The notes under the pieces: generated by a model
The model's input: the letters and a program-made list of their open reading frames with translations, nothing else
What the model was told of the DNA's origin: nothing
Databases searched by the model: none
Translations under genes and position numbers: made by a program
In this document: in pieces, positions 1 through 7,030 of the stretch
Layout: each line of letters opens with the position of its first letter
Position numbering within the stretch: position 1 is the stretch's first letter
Assembly: GCA_015069425.1 (NCBI GenBank)
Contig: SVIP01000005.1
Coordinates: forward strand, 1-64,000
Direction of reading: 5' to 3'
DNA: 64,000 nt
From: Clostridiales bacterium
Lineage (GTDB): Bacteria > Bacillota > Clostridia > Christensenellales > Borkfalkiaceae

Positions 1-321
1 TACTACCCAATCTGAAATCTTATAACTTAGTTTCCTTGTCTCTAAATCCAATGTGTATGTAATATATCCAAGTTCAGAAAGCTTTTCCATTATCGCAAAG
101 ACTTTCTCTTTTGATTTAACTCCAAGAATGCTCTTTAGTCCCATAATGCCACCGACCCACTCTCCTGGTTCAACTTGATTTGTGTGCCCACAATAAAAAG
201 ACTCTCCTTTTCTAAAAGCAACACGTGATGCAAGCTTCATCCAATAACCCATAATTCCCTTCTTTTGGGGAATTATTTCTCTCGGTAACTTTACCCACTT
301 AAATTTCATTAAACAACTCAT
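1..321 (-). CDS. Partial helix-turn-helix-like protein of a probable mobile element
   Basis: An open frame reads from an ATG at 321, behind a good AGGAGG ribosome-binding site, to the window edge with no stop (107 codons seen). The protein begins MSCLMKFKWVKLPREIIP and continues with GYWMKLASRVAFRKGE and a later GLKSILGVKSKEKVFAIMEKL segment. That order (WVKLP start, basic helix, 'gGI.GLKSIL' then 'iMekLsELGYI') looks like a winged-helix domain of the kind found in proteins of Firmicutes conjugative elements and plasmids; this is recalled resemblance, not a search result. It lies directly beyond the point where the penicillin-binding protein gene is interrupted and reads away from that gene. 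It is probably cargo or a replication/regulatory gene of the inserted element. The C-terminal part is outside the window. Confidence 0.6.
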   Translation of the reverse strand, partial: MSCLMKFKWVKLPREIIPQKKGIMGYWMKLASRVAFRKGESFYCGHTNQVEPGEWVGGIMGLKSILGVKSKEKVFAIMEKLSELGYITYTLDLETRKLSYKISDWVV

Positions 322-337
322 ACAGACCTCCTTAGAA

Positions 338-366
338 ACAAAAAAAGAACACGATCTTGTGTTCTT
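338..366 (-). terminator. Hairpin upstream of the element gene
   Basis: The minus strand reads AAAGAACAC, a short loop, then GTGTTCTTTTTTTG, so it has both a stem and a U-tract. It sits just before the ribosome-binding site of the gene at 1-321. It could be a terminator for read-through from the broken pbp, or an attenuator. Confidence 0.5.
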
Positions 367-490
367 TGAAAAATACTATTTTTTAGGCATTTATTGCCAT
401 TTGTCTATTTTTGTGCCCTCCTACCTTTTTGGGCTTTTTTTGCTTGATTTTTTTTGTAATTTTACGATTTTGAGCATTTTTTGATGGTTT

Positions 491-2020
491 TTATGCCATT
501 ATACCCCGTTTTTTCATTGCTATTATTACACAAGTAAGACCAAAAACACCTGTTTTCCCTGCTACTTTATAGTTTTCTATATACGCTTGTTTTCCAGAAC
601 CCTCAGAAACTACCTTCTCTAGCATTTCGCTAAGTATTTTTGATGCTTTTTCACTTATTACACGCCCTTTCTTTTTAGGCTCAATTATTTCTGCTACTAT
701 TCCGTCTTCTGAATATATTTCACTCACAAAATAAGGTGTATAATAAACACCACCATTTATTGCAGATGATGTTGCCGCTGCTAATTGCAATCCTGTAACC
801 GCTATCGTCTGCCCAAAAGCAATTCTACATAAATCTACATTCTGCACGGCTGAAACTGGTAGTACCATTCCTTGCGATTCACCGTTAAAATCAACACCAG
901 TAACACTTCCATAATTGAACTTTTCTATGTACTTATACATTGTTTCTTTTCCTAACGACATAGCGATATCTACAAATATTGGATTACAACTGTTGTTTAA
1001 TCCACCTTGCAGTGTTAACCCTGCGTGTTTTCCATTTTTATGATCGCTCCAACACTTTACCTTTCGTCCATCTATTACTCTATATCTTGAGGAATTATAG
1101 ACTTTTTCTGGTGCAAAAGCTTTTGGATTGCCGTTTAAGTACTCTTCCAAATTTGCCGCTGCCGTTAAAACTTTAAATGTAGAACCTGGCTCGTAAACGT
1201 CACATATAATACCGTTTCTACCTAAAGAGTTTAGAGCTGTTAAATCATCTCTCGGTACTTCGTTTAGGTTAAAAGTTGGTTTAATAGAAAGACCTCTTAT
1301 AGCTCCGCAACTTGGATCAAGCACTATTATTTGTGCAGACTTGGCTTTATGTATTTCTAACGCTTCTTCCATTGCCGTTTCACATAATTGTTGCACGTCG
1401 TAATCAATGGTTAATTTTATGTTTAAACCATTAGTAGCAGGAACATAACTCGCTTTTCCCTCATTTATCTCTACTCCTACTATATCTGTTTCATAAAGTA
1501 TTTCTCCATCTATACCTGACAAGTATTTATCATAATACAATTCTAAACCCGACTGCCCTTTACCATCACTTGAAGTAAAACCCAAAACGTTACTAAGCAA
1601 TTCGTTGTATGGATATATTCTAGTATTATCCCTTGAATAATACACGCCTTTTAAATTTTCATTTAACAATTTTGATATATTTTCTTTACTAACTTGCTTT
1701 TTGACCGTAATTTCGCTAGATATTGTAGTCGTCAGCCGATTATAAACGTACGAATAATCCATATCTAATACTGTCGACAAGGTTTGTGCAAGTTTTTCTA
1801 TATTTTTAACCGCCTTCTTTCTAACAAACACCGTATACGTATCATCATTATCCGCTAAAACAACACCTTTTGCGTCAAGAATTTTACCTCGTGATGCTAT
1901 CACAGGTATTTCCCTCGTCCATTGGTCGATTGCTTTTTCTTGTAAATCTTCACCCCAAATAATTTGAACGTAAAACAATCTACCTATTACACATAAAAAC
2001 AAAAAAGTTATTGCAAGCAT
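491..2020 (-). CDS. Penicillin-binding protein (FtsI/SpoVD type), interrupted at the KTG box
   Basis: Class B penicillin-binding protein that cross-links peptidoglycan at the septum or spore cortex. Residues 2-21 form the membrane anchor. About 35-190 are the dimerisation domain. The transpeptidase domain starts near 225 with STFK at 280-283 (catalytic Ser280), SCN at 344-346 and KTG at 489-491. Family members run roughly 60-100 residues or more beyond KTG. Here the frame leaves the family right after KTG and ends after 18 unrelated residues. The substrate-binding strand that begins with KTG is therefore cut and the protein is very likely inactive. It follows rsmH and ftsL as expected for the division cluster, but a terminator separates it from ftsL. 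The start used is the first ATG, with GAGG 12 bases upstream; an upstream ATT with a better-placed AGGGAG is also possible. Whether this is the division PBP or a sporulation SpoVD homologue cannot be told. Confidence 0.85.
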   Translation of the reverse strand: MLAITFLFLCVIGRLFYVQIIWGEDLQEKAIDQWTREIPVIASRGKILDAKGVVLADNDDTYTVFVRKKAVKNIEKLAQTLSTVLDMDYSYVYNRLTTTISSEITVKKQVSKENISKLLNENLKGVYYSRDNTRIYPYNELLSNVLGFTSSDGKGQSGLELYYDKYLSGIDGEILYETDIVGVEINEGKASYVPATNGLNIKLTIDYDVQQLCETAMEEALEIHKAKSAQIIVLDPSCGAIRGLSIKPTFNLNEVPRDDLTALNSLGRNGIICDVYEPGSTFKVLTAAANLEEYLNGNPKAFAPEKVYNSSRYRVIDGRKVKCWSDHKNGKHAGLTLQGGLNNSCNPIFVDIAMSLGKETMYKYIEKFNYGSVTGVDFNGESQGMVLPVSAVQNVDLCRIAFGQTIAVTGLQLAAATSSAINGGVYYTPYFVSEIYSEDGIVAEIIEPKKKGRVISEKASKILSEMLEKVVSEGSGKQAYIENYKVAGKTGVFGLTCVIIAMKKRGIMA

Positions 2021-2067
2021 TATTGCAAATAACCTCTTTCGTAAAATCGTTATTGAAAAATTGCTAA

Positions 2068-2103
2068 TGTTTTTATTCTCCCTTATGTTTTTATTCTCCC
2101 TTA
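2068..2103. repeat. 18-bp perfect tandem duplication
   Basis: Two adjacent copies of an 18-base unit (2068-2085 and 2086-2103). On the minus strand each copy carries AAGGGAGAAT, so the duplication doubles a ribosome-binding-site-like sequence just upstream of the penicillin-binding protein gene. The unit is a multiple of three and adds no stop in the pbp frame. Confidence 0.8.
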
Positions 2104-2179
2104 TTTGTTATATATTATTTTTATTCAAAAAACTTTCAATTAATTAATAAAACTTAAAACGATACTTTGATTATAAAGA

Positions 2180-2207
2180 AAAAAGTGTTTGATAACAAAC
2201 ACTTTTT
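2180..2207 (-). terminator. Terminator between ftsL-like gene and pbp
   Basis: A perfect 12-bp stem (AAAAAGTGTTTG / CAAACACTTTTT) with loop ATAA, followed on the minus strand by TTTTTTCTTT. It would end transcription from the mraZ promoter after the ftsL-like gene, so pbp would need its own promoter. The AT-rich 2104-2170 stretch has TTGAAA-type hexamers but no clear promoter. Confidence 0.7.
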
Positions 2208-2265
2208 AATCAATTTGCGGAGGCAAATATGAAAAATTCTAAAATGATATTTATATTAAACGCTA

Positions 2266-2883
2266 TCATCTAATCATTCCAAATTCATTTTGTGCGACGT
2301 CAACAATGTAGTCGCTATTTGAAATAGACGCGATTTCTTCTTGGAGTGCATTATACTTAGCAATTGTCTCGTTAAGTTCTACTGCTTTTGCTTGGTTGAT
2401 ATTTGATAACTTTGCCAAAACCCCTGTATTCAACACTATTAATGCTAAAATCACAGTAACGACAAGCGCATAAAGAGTAACCGCTAATTTACCCCTATTA
2501 TTTAGACGTGCACTTACTTGTTCACTACTTTTGCGTTCGTTTATTTCGTGACGAATTTGGTCTATGTCTTCGCCAAACTGCATTGTAGTCGACGTCGGTC
2601 TAATATCTTCGTCAGAAAGAACAGCAGAAACTTCTTGAACTTCTTCAACCTCAGAAACAACTTGCTCTTCTTCCATTTGCGCAGAATATCTGTCGTAATT
2701 AAGCAAGTTTTCTAAATTTTTTCTTCTAAGAGCCTGTTCGGCTTCTAAATTTACTTCTTTAGCAGGCTTATCGGCAACAAAGTCTTCATAAGTATTAGGT
2801 CTTTCTAAAACTCCAATACCACCCAAAACACGGGTTTCACCCTTTATAGTGTTTTCTTCAGATGAACGTCTGGTGATTACCAT
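2266..2883 (-). CDS. FtsL-like septum protein
   Basis: A 205-residue bitopic membrane protein. Residues 1-130 are charged, cytoplasmic and low in complexity (Glu-rich near 70-90). One membrane segment spans about 133-155 (VTLYALVVTVILALIVL), and a short extracellular helical part follows (AKAVELNETIAKYNALQEEI) that looks like a coiled coil. This shape, together with its place between rsmH and the penicillin-binding protein, identifies it as the FtsL-type divisome protein, which pairs with FtsB/DivIC and the septal PBP. Sequence conservation in FtsL is low, so the call rests on topology and position. The cytoplasmic region is longer than usual for FtsL. It starts 24 bases after rsmH with AGGAG upstream. 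Confidence 0.75.
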   Translation of the reverse strand: MVITRRSSEENTIKGETRVLGGIGVLERPNTYEDFVADKPAKEVNLEAEQALRRKNLENLLNYDRYSAQMEEEQVVSEVEEVQEVSAVLSDEDIRPTSTTMQFGEDIDQIRHEINERKSSEQVSARLNNRGKLAVTLYALVVTVILALIVLNTGVLAKLSNINQAKAVELNETIAKYNALQEEIASISNSDYIVDVAQNEFGMIR

Positions 2884-2907
2884 AAGATTTCTCCTGTTTA
2901 ATAAAAA

Positions 2908-3846
2908 TTATATTCTTTCTGCTATTCTAAGTTTAGCACTTTTTGCTCTACTATTACTTGTTAGTTCTTCTTCGCTTGCAGTGATAGGGTGTTTTGTCAA
3001 GATATTAATTTCTTTTTTCTTTCCACACACACATATCGGTAAGCTTTTATCACACACACAATCAGTTTCAAGTTCCTTAAATGCACGTTTTACGATACGA
3101 TCTTCCAACGAATGGAAAGTAAGCACAGCTATCCTTCCGCCTTTTTTTAATGCTCTAGCCATAGATATTATCGTTTCGTACAGTCCGTCAAGTTCGCCGT
3201 TAACCTCAATCCTTATTGCTTGAAAAGTTCTTTTAGCGGGATGTCCATCGTTCTTAAACTTATTTGGAATGCATTTTTCTATAATCTTAATCAATTCTCC
3301 GGTCGTCTTTATAGGCGCCGTTTTTCTTGCCGATACTATATTAGATGCTATTGAATGTGCAAATTTTTCTTCACCGTACTCGGTCAAAATCCTCTTAAGT
3401 TCTTTTTCGCTGTACTCATTTACAACTCTTTCTGCCGAAAGCGGATTTTCTTTGTCCATTCGCATATCAAGTATGACGTCGGTAGCCATATAGGAAAATC
3501 CTCTTGACCTATCGTCCAATTGAAAACTTGACACACCTAAATCTAGTAAAATACCGTCAAATTCTTTTATACCCAACTCTTCCCTTATCTTTGGAAAACT
3601 CTTGAAATTATCGTTTATTAAGGTAAATCTTCCCTCAAACTCTTTTAGCCTATCTCCCGCCCTTTTTATTGCGTAAGTGTCTAAGTCGGTGGCTACAAGT
3701 TTTCCGTTGGGCTTAGAACGTTCTAGAATGCCGTGTGAATGACCACCGCCACCTAACGTTCCGTCAAAATACATCCCGCCATCAATTATATTCAGCCCGT
3801 CCATACATTCGTTAAACATTACGGGCACGTGCTTAAATTCAACCAT
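2908..3846 (-). CDS. rsmH: 16S rRNA (cytosine1402-N4)-methyltransferase
   Basis: RsmH (MraW) methylates N4 of C1402 in 16S rRNA with S-adenosylmethionine. The 312-residue length is typical. The protein opens with HVPVMFNECMDGL and has the SAM-binding DGTLGGGGHS loop near 28-37, FDGILLDLGVSSFQLD near 95-110, and the late TFHSLEDRIVKR motif. Its start overlaps the end of mraZ by 8 bases, so the two are probably translationally coupled in the division operon. Confidence 0.97.
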   Translation of the reverse strand: MVEFKHVPVMFNECMDGLNIIDGGMYFDGTLGGGGHSHGILERSKPNGKLVATDLDTYAIKRAGDRLKEFEGRFTLINDNFKSFPKIREELGIKEFDGILLDLGVSSFQLDDRSRGFSYMATDVILDMRMDKENPLSAERVVNEYSEKELKRILTEYGEEKFAHSIASNIVSARKTAPIKTTGELIKIIEKCIPNKFKNDGHPAKRTFQAIRIEVNGELDGLYETIISMARALKKGGRIAVLTFHSLEDRIVKRAFKELETDCVCDKSLPICVCGKKKEINILTKHPITASEEELTSNSRAKSAKLRIAERI

Positions 3847-4270
3847 TATTAGTTAATTCGTCAAGCGCATCAGCAAGTTCTTCAAAGTTTACGTCATTAA
3901 AATATTCGTTCCAAACTTCCTCGCTCCAAATTTCCACACAATTCGGCCCTTTGAACACGATAACGTTTTTCTCAATTTTAGCGTACTTTCTAAGATTGTC
4001 CGGTAAAAGAATTCTACCTTGCTTATCTTCTTCTGCGTCCCATGTATTATATAAAATAAAACGCGCTGCTTTTAACTGCTTGTCCCTATAACTATTTACG
4101 TTAGTAAGTTTCGCTTTAACTTCTTTCATTTGCTCTGCGGTATAAACGTAAAGACAACCGCCTGTGCCCACAGTGATAGAATAATTCTCACCGAGTTCTT
4201 CACGCAGTTTAGCCGGTATTCTCATTCTGTTTTTGGCATCCAACTGATGCATGTAATTCCTACCGGACAT
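3839..4270 (-). CDS. mraZ: Transcriptional regulator MraZ
   Basis: MraZ is the AbrB-fold DNA-binding protein that opens the mra/dcw division cluster and represses its own promoter in several bacteria. The 143-residue protein begins MSGRNYMHQLDAKNRMRIPAKLREEL, with the family's DxK.R..iP pattern, and a second half repeats it (QGRILLPDNLRKYA), as expected for the tandem AbrB/SpoVT-like fold. AGGAGGAG lies upstream of the ATG at 4270. It overlaps rsmH by 8 bases. Confidence 0.95.
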   Translation of the reverse strand: MSGRNYMHQLDAKNRMRIPAKLREELGENYSITVGTGGCLYVYTAEQMKEVKAKLTNVNSYRDKQLKAARFILYNTWDAEEDKQGRILLPDNLRKYAKIEKNVIVFKGPNCVEIWSEEVWNEYFNDVNFEELADALDELTNNG

Positions 4271-4304
4271 AAATGAAACACTACTCCTCCTATACTATGT
4301 GGAT

Positions 4305-4333
4305 ATTTTATCACACATTTTGACCACTGTCAA
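4305..4333 (-). promoter_or_regulatory. mraZ promoter
   Basis: A consensus housekeeping promoter on the minus strand: TTGACA (4328-4333), a 17-base spacer, TAAAAT (4305-4310). The spacer contains AGTGGTCAAA followed about 10 bases later by GTGTG, which may be the self-regulatory MraZ box. The box assignment is inference. Confidence 0.85.
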
Positions 4334-4385
4334 CCCTTTTTTTAAAATTTTTCAATATTTTTTGCATTTTTTTGTTGGATTTTAG

Positions 4386-5117
4386 TTATGTTTGACCACT
4401 TGAAATATAAAAATGCTCGTTAAAGACGGCAAAGTTTCCTATAAATTTTACTTCAAAACCCTTGTTATTTACTAATGATTTGTTATTTTGTAAAAAATCT
4501 AATACCGCTTTAACGGTATATTCATTCCCACTAATGATATTTTTGGGGCAAAAGTGGTCAGAAATTTTATTTTTTATAAAAACATAATGAGTACAGCCTA
4601 AAATAATAGTGTCATAATAATTTTTTTTATTTATAAAAAAGCCTTCTGATAGACTTAAATTCCTTTCGATGTTAATTTTTGTCAAGTCGCCAACGTTGTT
4701 TTCAATATCATAAACTAAATTCTTCAAACCAAGAACGTGTAGATTATCGCTTGAAGTAAACGTCTTAGCCGTTCTTAAAGTAGAAAGTAACAACGTTTTT
4801 TTATTTTTAGAAACTCTTTCCACTGGTGGAAAGACACCAAATGTCGGTAATCCAGAATAGCGCATTATACTATATATAATGTTTACGCTTAAGGTATTAC
4901 ACCCCAAAACCAAACACTTAACTGGATAACGTTTTATTAAGTCAATATTCCTTTTACTAATTACTGTAAGTTCATCGATAGTTTTGTTACCATAAGGGGC
5001 ATTTCCATTGTCGCCAAAGTAAAGAAATTTTTCTCCTGGTAAAACTTTTATTAAATCCTTAAGTACGGATATTCCACCAATTCCACTATCTAAAACTGCT
5101 ATATATGAGTTATTCAT
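4386..5117 (-). CDS. murI: Glutamate racemase
   Basis: MurI makes D-glutamate for peptidoglycan precursors. The N-terminus MNNSYIAVLDSGIGG matches the family start, with Asp10-Ser11. The two catalytic cysteines are in LGCNTLS (Cys73) and LGCTHY (Cys175), and PYGNKT (41-46) is also typical. At 243 residues it is slightly short for MurI (about 260-270), with a weakly conserved C-terminus. No Shine-Dalgarno sequence precedes the ATG; a TACAAT hexamer sits 5 bases upstream. It lies upstream of the mraZ operon, on the same strand. Confidence 0.9.
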   Translation of the reverse strand: MNNSYIAVLDSGIGGISVLKDLIKVLPGEKFLYFGDNGNAPYGNKTIDELTVISKRNIDLIKRYPVKCLVLGCNTLSVNIIYSIMRYSGLPTFGVFPPVERVSKNKKTLLLSTLRTAKTFTSSDNLHVLGLKNLVYDIENNVGDLTKINIERNLSLSEGFFINKKNYYDTIILGCTHYVFIKNKISDHFCPKNIISGNEYTVKAVLDFLQNNKSLVNNKGFEVKFIGNFAVFNEHFYISSGQT

Positions 5118-5191
5118 ATTAGATTGTATGACGAATATACTAAATTTAGTGAAAATTATATTAAAAAGGTTAAAATCTACTTAAAATGTAG

Positions 5192-5220
5192 TTGCATTTA
5201 CTTTAATTTTATGTTAAAAT
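5192..5220 (+). promoter_or_regulatory. rpsT promoter
   Basis: TTGCAT (5192-5197), a 17-base spacer and TAAAAT (5215-5220), about 40 bases upstream of the rpsT start codon. The downstream leader contains AAGGAG before the ATG. Confidence 0.8.
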
Positions 5221-5260
5221 AGTTAGCGACATTAAAAGTTAACTAAGGAGTGCATACAGT

Positions 5261-5698
5261 ATGCCTAATATTAAATCTGCAAAGAAAAGAGTTTTAGTAA
5301 ACGCAAAAAAAGCTGAACAAAACAAAGCTATCCGTTCAGCTGTTAGAACTGAAATCAAAAAAATTGATCTTCTCATCAAAGAAAACAAGTATGAAGAAGC
5401 TAAAGCAGCTCTCTCTAATGCTTTCTCTGTTATTGATTCTGCATGTTCAAAAAATATTTTACATGCGAACAATGCTGCAAACAAGAAAGCTAAACTTGCA
5501 AAGAAGATTGACGCTATTGCTGTTTCTACCCCTGTAGAAGAAGTTGCACCGGTTGTTGAAGAAGCTCCCGTTGCTGAAATAGTTGAAGAAGTTAAACCTG
5601 CTAAAAAAACAACAAAAAAGGCTGAAACTGCTGAAGGTGAAGAACCCAAAAAAGCAACAAGAAAGCCTAGAGCTAAAAAAACTGAAGCTGCTGAATAA
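5261..5698 (+). CDS. rpsT: 30S ribosomal protein S20 with long C-terminal tail
   Basis: S20 binds 16S rRNA in the body of the small subunit. Residues 1-85 are the normal S20 (MPNIKSAKKRVLVNAKKAEQ start, helical, Lys-rich, with a HANNAANKKAKLAKKI end). A tail of about 60 residues follows. It is first acidic (VEEVAPVVEEAPVAEIVEE) and then Lys/Ala-rich (KPAKKTTKKAE, ATRKPRAKKTEAAE). Ordinary S20 is about 85-90 residues, so the tail is extra. It resembles the low-complexity histone-H1-like tails found on some bacterial ribosomal proteins and is probably disordered. A longer antisense frame here is a shadow. Confidence 0.95.
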   Translation: MPNIKSAKKRVLVNAKKAEQNKAIRSAVRTEIKKIDLLIKENKYEEAKAALSNAFSVIDSACSKNILHANNAANKKAKLAKKIDAIAVSTPVEEVAPVVEEAPVAEIVEEVKPAKKTTKKAETAEGEEPKKATRKPRAKKTEAAE

Positions 5699-5715
5699 TA
5701 ATTTACTAAAATGTT

Positions 5716-5747
5716 AAAAGGCTTCGTATAAGCGAAGCCTTTTTCGT
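5716..5747. terminator. rpsT terminator
   Basis: AAAGGCTTCG, short loop, CGAAGCCTTTTT. This is an intrinsic terminator 18 bases after the rpsT stop. The opposite strand also ends in a T-rich stretch, so it may work for both strands. Confidence 0.85.
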
Positions 5748-5767
5748 GTATGTTTTTTATTTTGAAT

Positions 5768-5797
5768 GCCCGCAATTTTGCGGGCTCTTCTTTTTTA
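5768..5797 (+). terminator. Second terminator between rpsT and lgt
   Basis: GCCCGCAATTTTGCGGGC (5768-5785) followed by TTCTTTTTTATTTTT. It backs up the rpsT terminator and insulates the convergent lgt gene. Confidence 0.8.
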
Positions 5798-6619
5798 TTT
5801 TTGTTGTTTTAGTGGAACACGTCTAATGTGATAAATTACAAACAATAATATACCTATAGATATGAAGATTATTGATTGCCACTGTGACGGTCTAAGTAAT
5901 GCGTCTTGAACGCCACCAACTTGGTCAGTACGAACGTACTCAATTAGGAAACGCCACACCCCATAAGAGATTAAATATATTTGCATCAAGATATTATAAC
6001 GTTTAAAATATAGAATTGACAAAATCGCAAATAACACAAATAAGAATAACGACTCATAAAGTTGCGTAGGAACGTGATAACCTATATTCCCCGTATCAGG
6101 CGCGCGCATCCAAACACCACCAAAAACGTATTCTTTTCCCAAATATGCTCCATGGCAACAACCACTCATCAAACAGCCTAAACGTCCAAAAGCGTGTGCT
6201 ATGGTAATACATAATGGGGCAATTAATAAAACCTCATTAAAATATTTTAAGTGTATTCCCTCTCGTTTCCCTTTAAACAAAAAATGCCCTATTAAAAAAT
6301 AAGCAATTATAAAGGTAGTAGCGCCCCCTATGATACCACCCATTACAGTTAAACCCGCATTATAAAAATCGAATTTTCCTGTTTCAATATAATCATAAAA
6401 GGCTTGAAACAACTTAGCCATCAAAAAACCAATAGCTATAGATAAAATGGCAATAAAAAATATATAATCTTGCAAATCGTTAGGAACTTTCTTTTTTGAA
6501 GTGTAAAAGTATAACACAAAAACACAAGCAAGTAAGCCTAGCGCAATAAATACCCCATAAAGGTATATATTCATCGTTTTATCAAACAATGGAAACGTTA
6601 AAATAGGTTGATAATGCAT
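5795..6619 (-). CDS. lgt: Prolipoprotein diacylglyceryl transferase
   Basis: Lgt moves diacylglycerol from phosphatidylglycerol to the lipobox cysteine of prolipoproteins at the membrane. The 274-residue protein has about seven hydrophobic segments. The signature region HAFGRLGCLMSGCCHG (about 142-157) resembles the family GRxGCxxxGC box, and the later HVPTQLYES and RFLIEYVR motifs fit. Substrates in this window include the solute-binding protein and at least three other lipoproteins. It starts behind AAGGAG and has its own consensus promoter. Confidence 0.93.
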   Translation of the reverse strand: MHYQPILTFPLFDKTMNIYLYGVFIALGLLACVFVLYFYTSKKKVPNDLQDYIFFIAILSIAIGFLMAKLFQAFYDYIETGKFDFYNAGLTVMGGIIGGATTFIIAYFLIGHFLFKGKREGIHLKYFNEVLLIAPLCITIAHAFGRLGCLMSGCCHGAYLGKEYVFGGVWMRAPDTGNIGYHVPTQLYESLFLFVLFAILSILYFKRYNILMQIYLISYGVWRFLIEYVRTDQVGGVQDALLRPSQWQSIIFISIGILLFVIYHIRRVPLKQQK

Positions 6620-6641
6620 AGATACTCCTTAAATCAATATA

Positions 6642-6670
6642 ATTATACACGCAACAAATAAAAATGTCAA
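6642..6670 (-). promoter_or_regulatory. lgt promoter
   Basis: TTGACA (6665-6670), 17-base spacer, TATAAT (6642-6647) on the minus strand: a perfect housekeeping promoter ending 22 bases before the lgt ATG. It is back-to-back with the tRNA-Ser promoter. Confidence 0.9.
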
Positions 6671-6696
6671 GTATTACATTTTCTTTAGTTTTTTAT

Positions 6697-6725
6697 TTGC
6701 CTTTATAAAAGTTTTTGTGTATAAT
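6697..6725 (+). promoter_or_regulatory. tRNA-Ser promoter
   Basis: TTGCCT (6697-6702), 17-base spacer, TATAAT (6720-6725), about 80 bases upstream of the mature tRNA. The leader between contains a small GCGATT...AATCGC hairpin. Confidence 0.8.
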
Positions 6726-6804
6726 TAAATAGCAAATAAAAAGTAATTTTTTGCGATTGCAAATCGCATTTCGCCTTTTAGACATTGCAACTTAATATAT
6801 TCAT

Positions 6805-6895
6805 GGAAAGGTATCGAAGTGGTCATAACGAGCCGCACTCGAAATGCGGTTGTCGGGCAACTGGCACATGGGTTCGAATCCCATCCTTTCCGCCA
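6805..6895 (+). tRNA. tRNA-Ser (anticodon CGA)
   Basis: The acceptor stem GGAAAGG pairs with CCTTTCC, followed by G and an encoded CCA (6893-6895). The anticodon arm is CCGCA-CTCGAAA-TGCGG, giving anticodon CGA, which reads UCG. A long class II variable arm (about 6849-6864) and the T-loop GGTTCGAATCC are visible. Confidence 0.95.
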
Positions 6896-6931
6896 AAAAG
6901 CTTGTAAATAATTTAGATACGCTTTTTAAAT

Positions 6932-6968
6932 GTAAAAGTCAGTGAAAAATATCACTGACTTTTACTAT
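6932..6968. terminator. Bidirectional terminator after tRNA-Ser
   Basis: A perfect 13-bp stem (GTAAAAGTCAGTG at 6932-6944, CACTGACTTTTAC at 6953-6965) between the tRNA and the convergent SGNH hydrolase gene. Confidence 0.8.
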
Positions 6969-7030
6969 GTTTATATTTTACTTCCCCTATTTTTACTTAA
7001 TGCTTTTAATCTAATTTTATACTTCATCTT

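Larger units (their letters stand above)
1..547. mobile_element. End of a putative integrated element inserted in the pbp gene
   Basis: The penicillin-binding protein is normal up to Lys-Thr-Gly of its third active-site box, and the frame then enters unrelated sequence and stops 18 codons later. DNA below about 547 therefore looks foreign. It holds a 322-490 non-coding stretch with a hairpin (338-366, GAACAC...GTGTTC) and a short GCCC...GGGC inverted repeat, then a gene reading outward. No integrase is visible because the element runs off the window. The exact junction could be a few bases either side of 547. Confidence 0.5.

Noticed and set aside
2231..2275. 14-codon plus-strand frame MKNSKMIFILNAII behind GGAGG
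   Set aside because: The GGAGG is the loop of a small ATTTGC/GCAAAT inverted repeat and no promoter is visible; too short to support.
5239..5775. 178-codon frame on the minus strand opposite rpsT
   Set aside because: It is longer than the rpsT frame but is the antisense shadow of its Lys/Ala/Glu codons. S20 similarity, promoter, ribosome site and terminator all support the plus strand.
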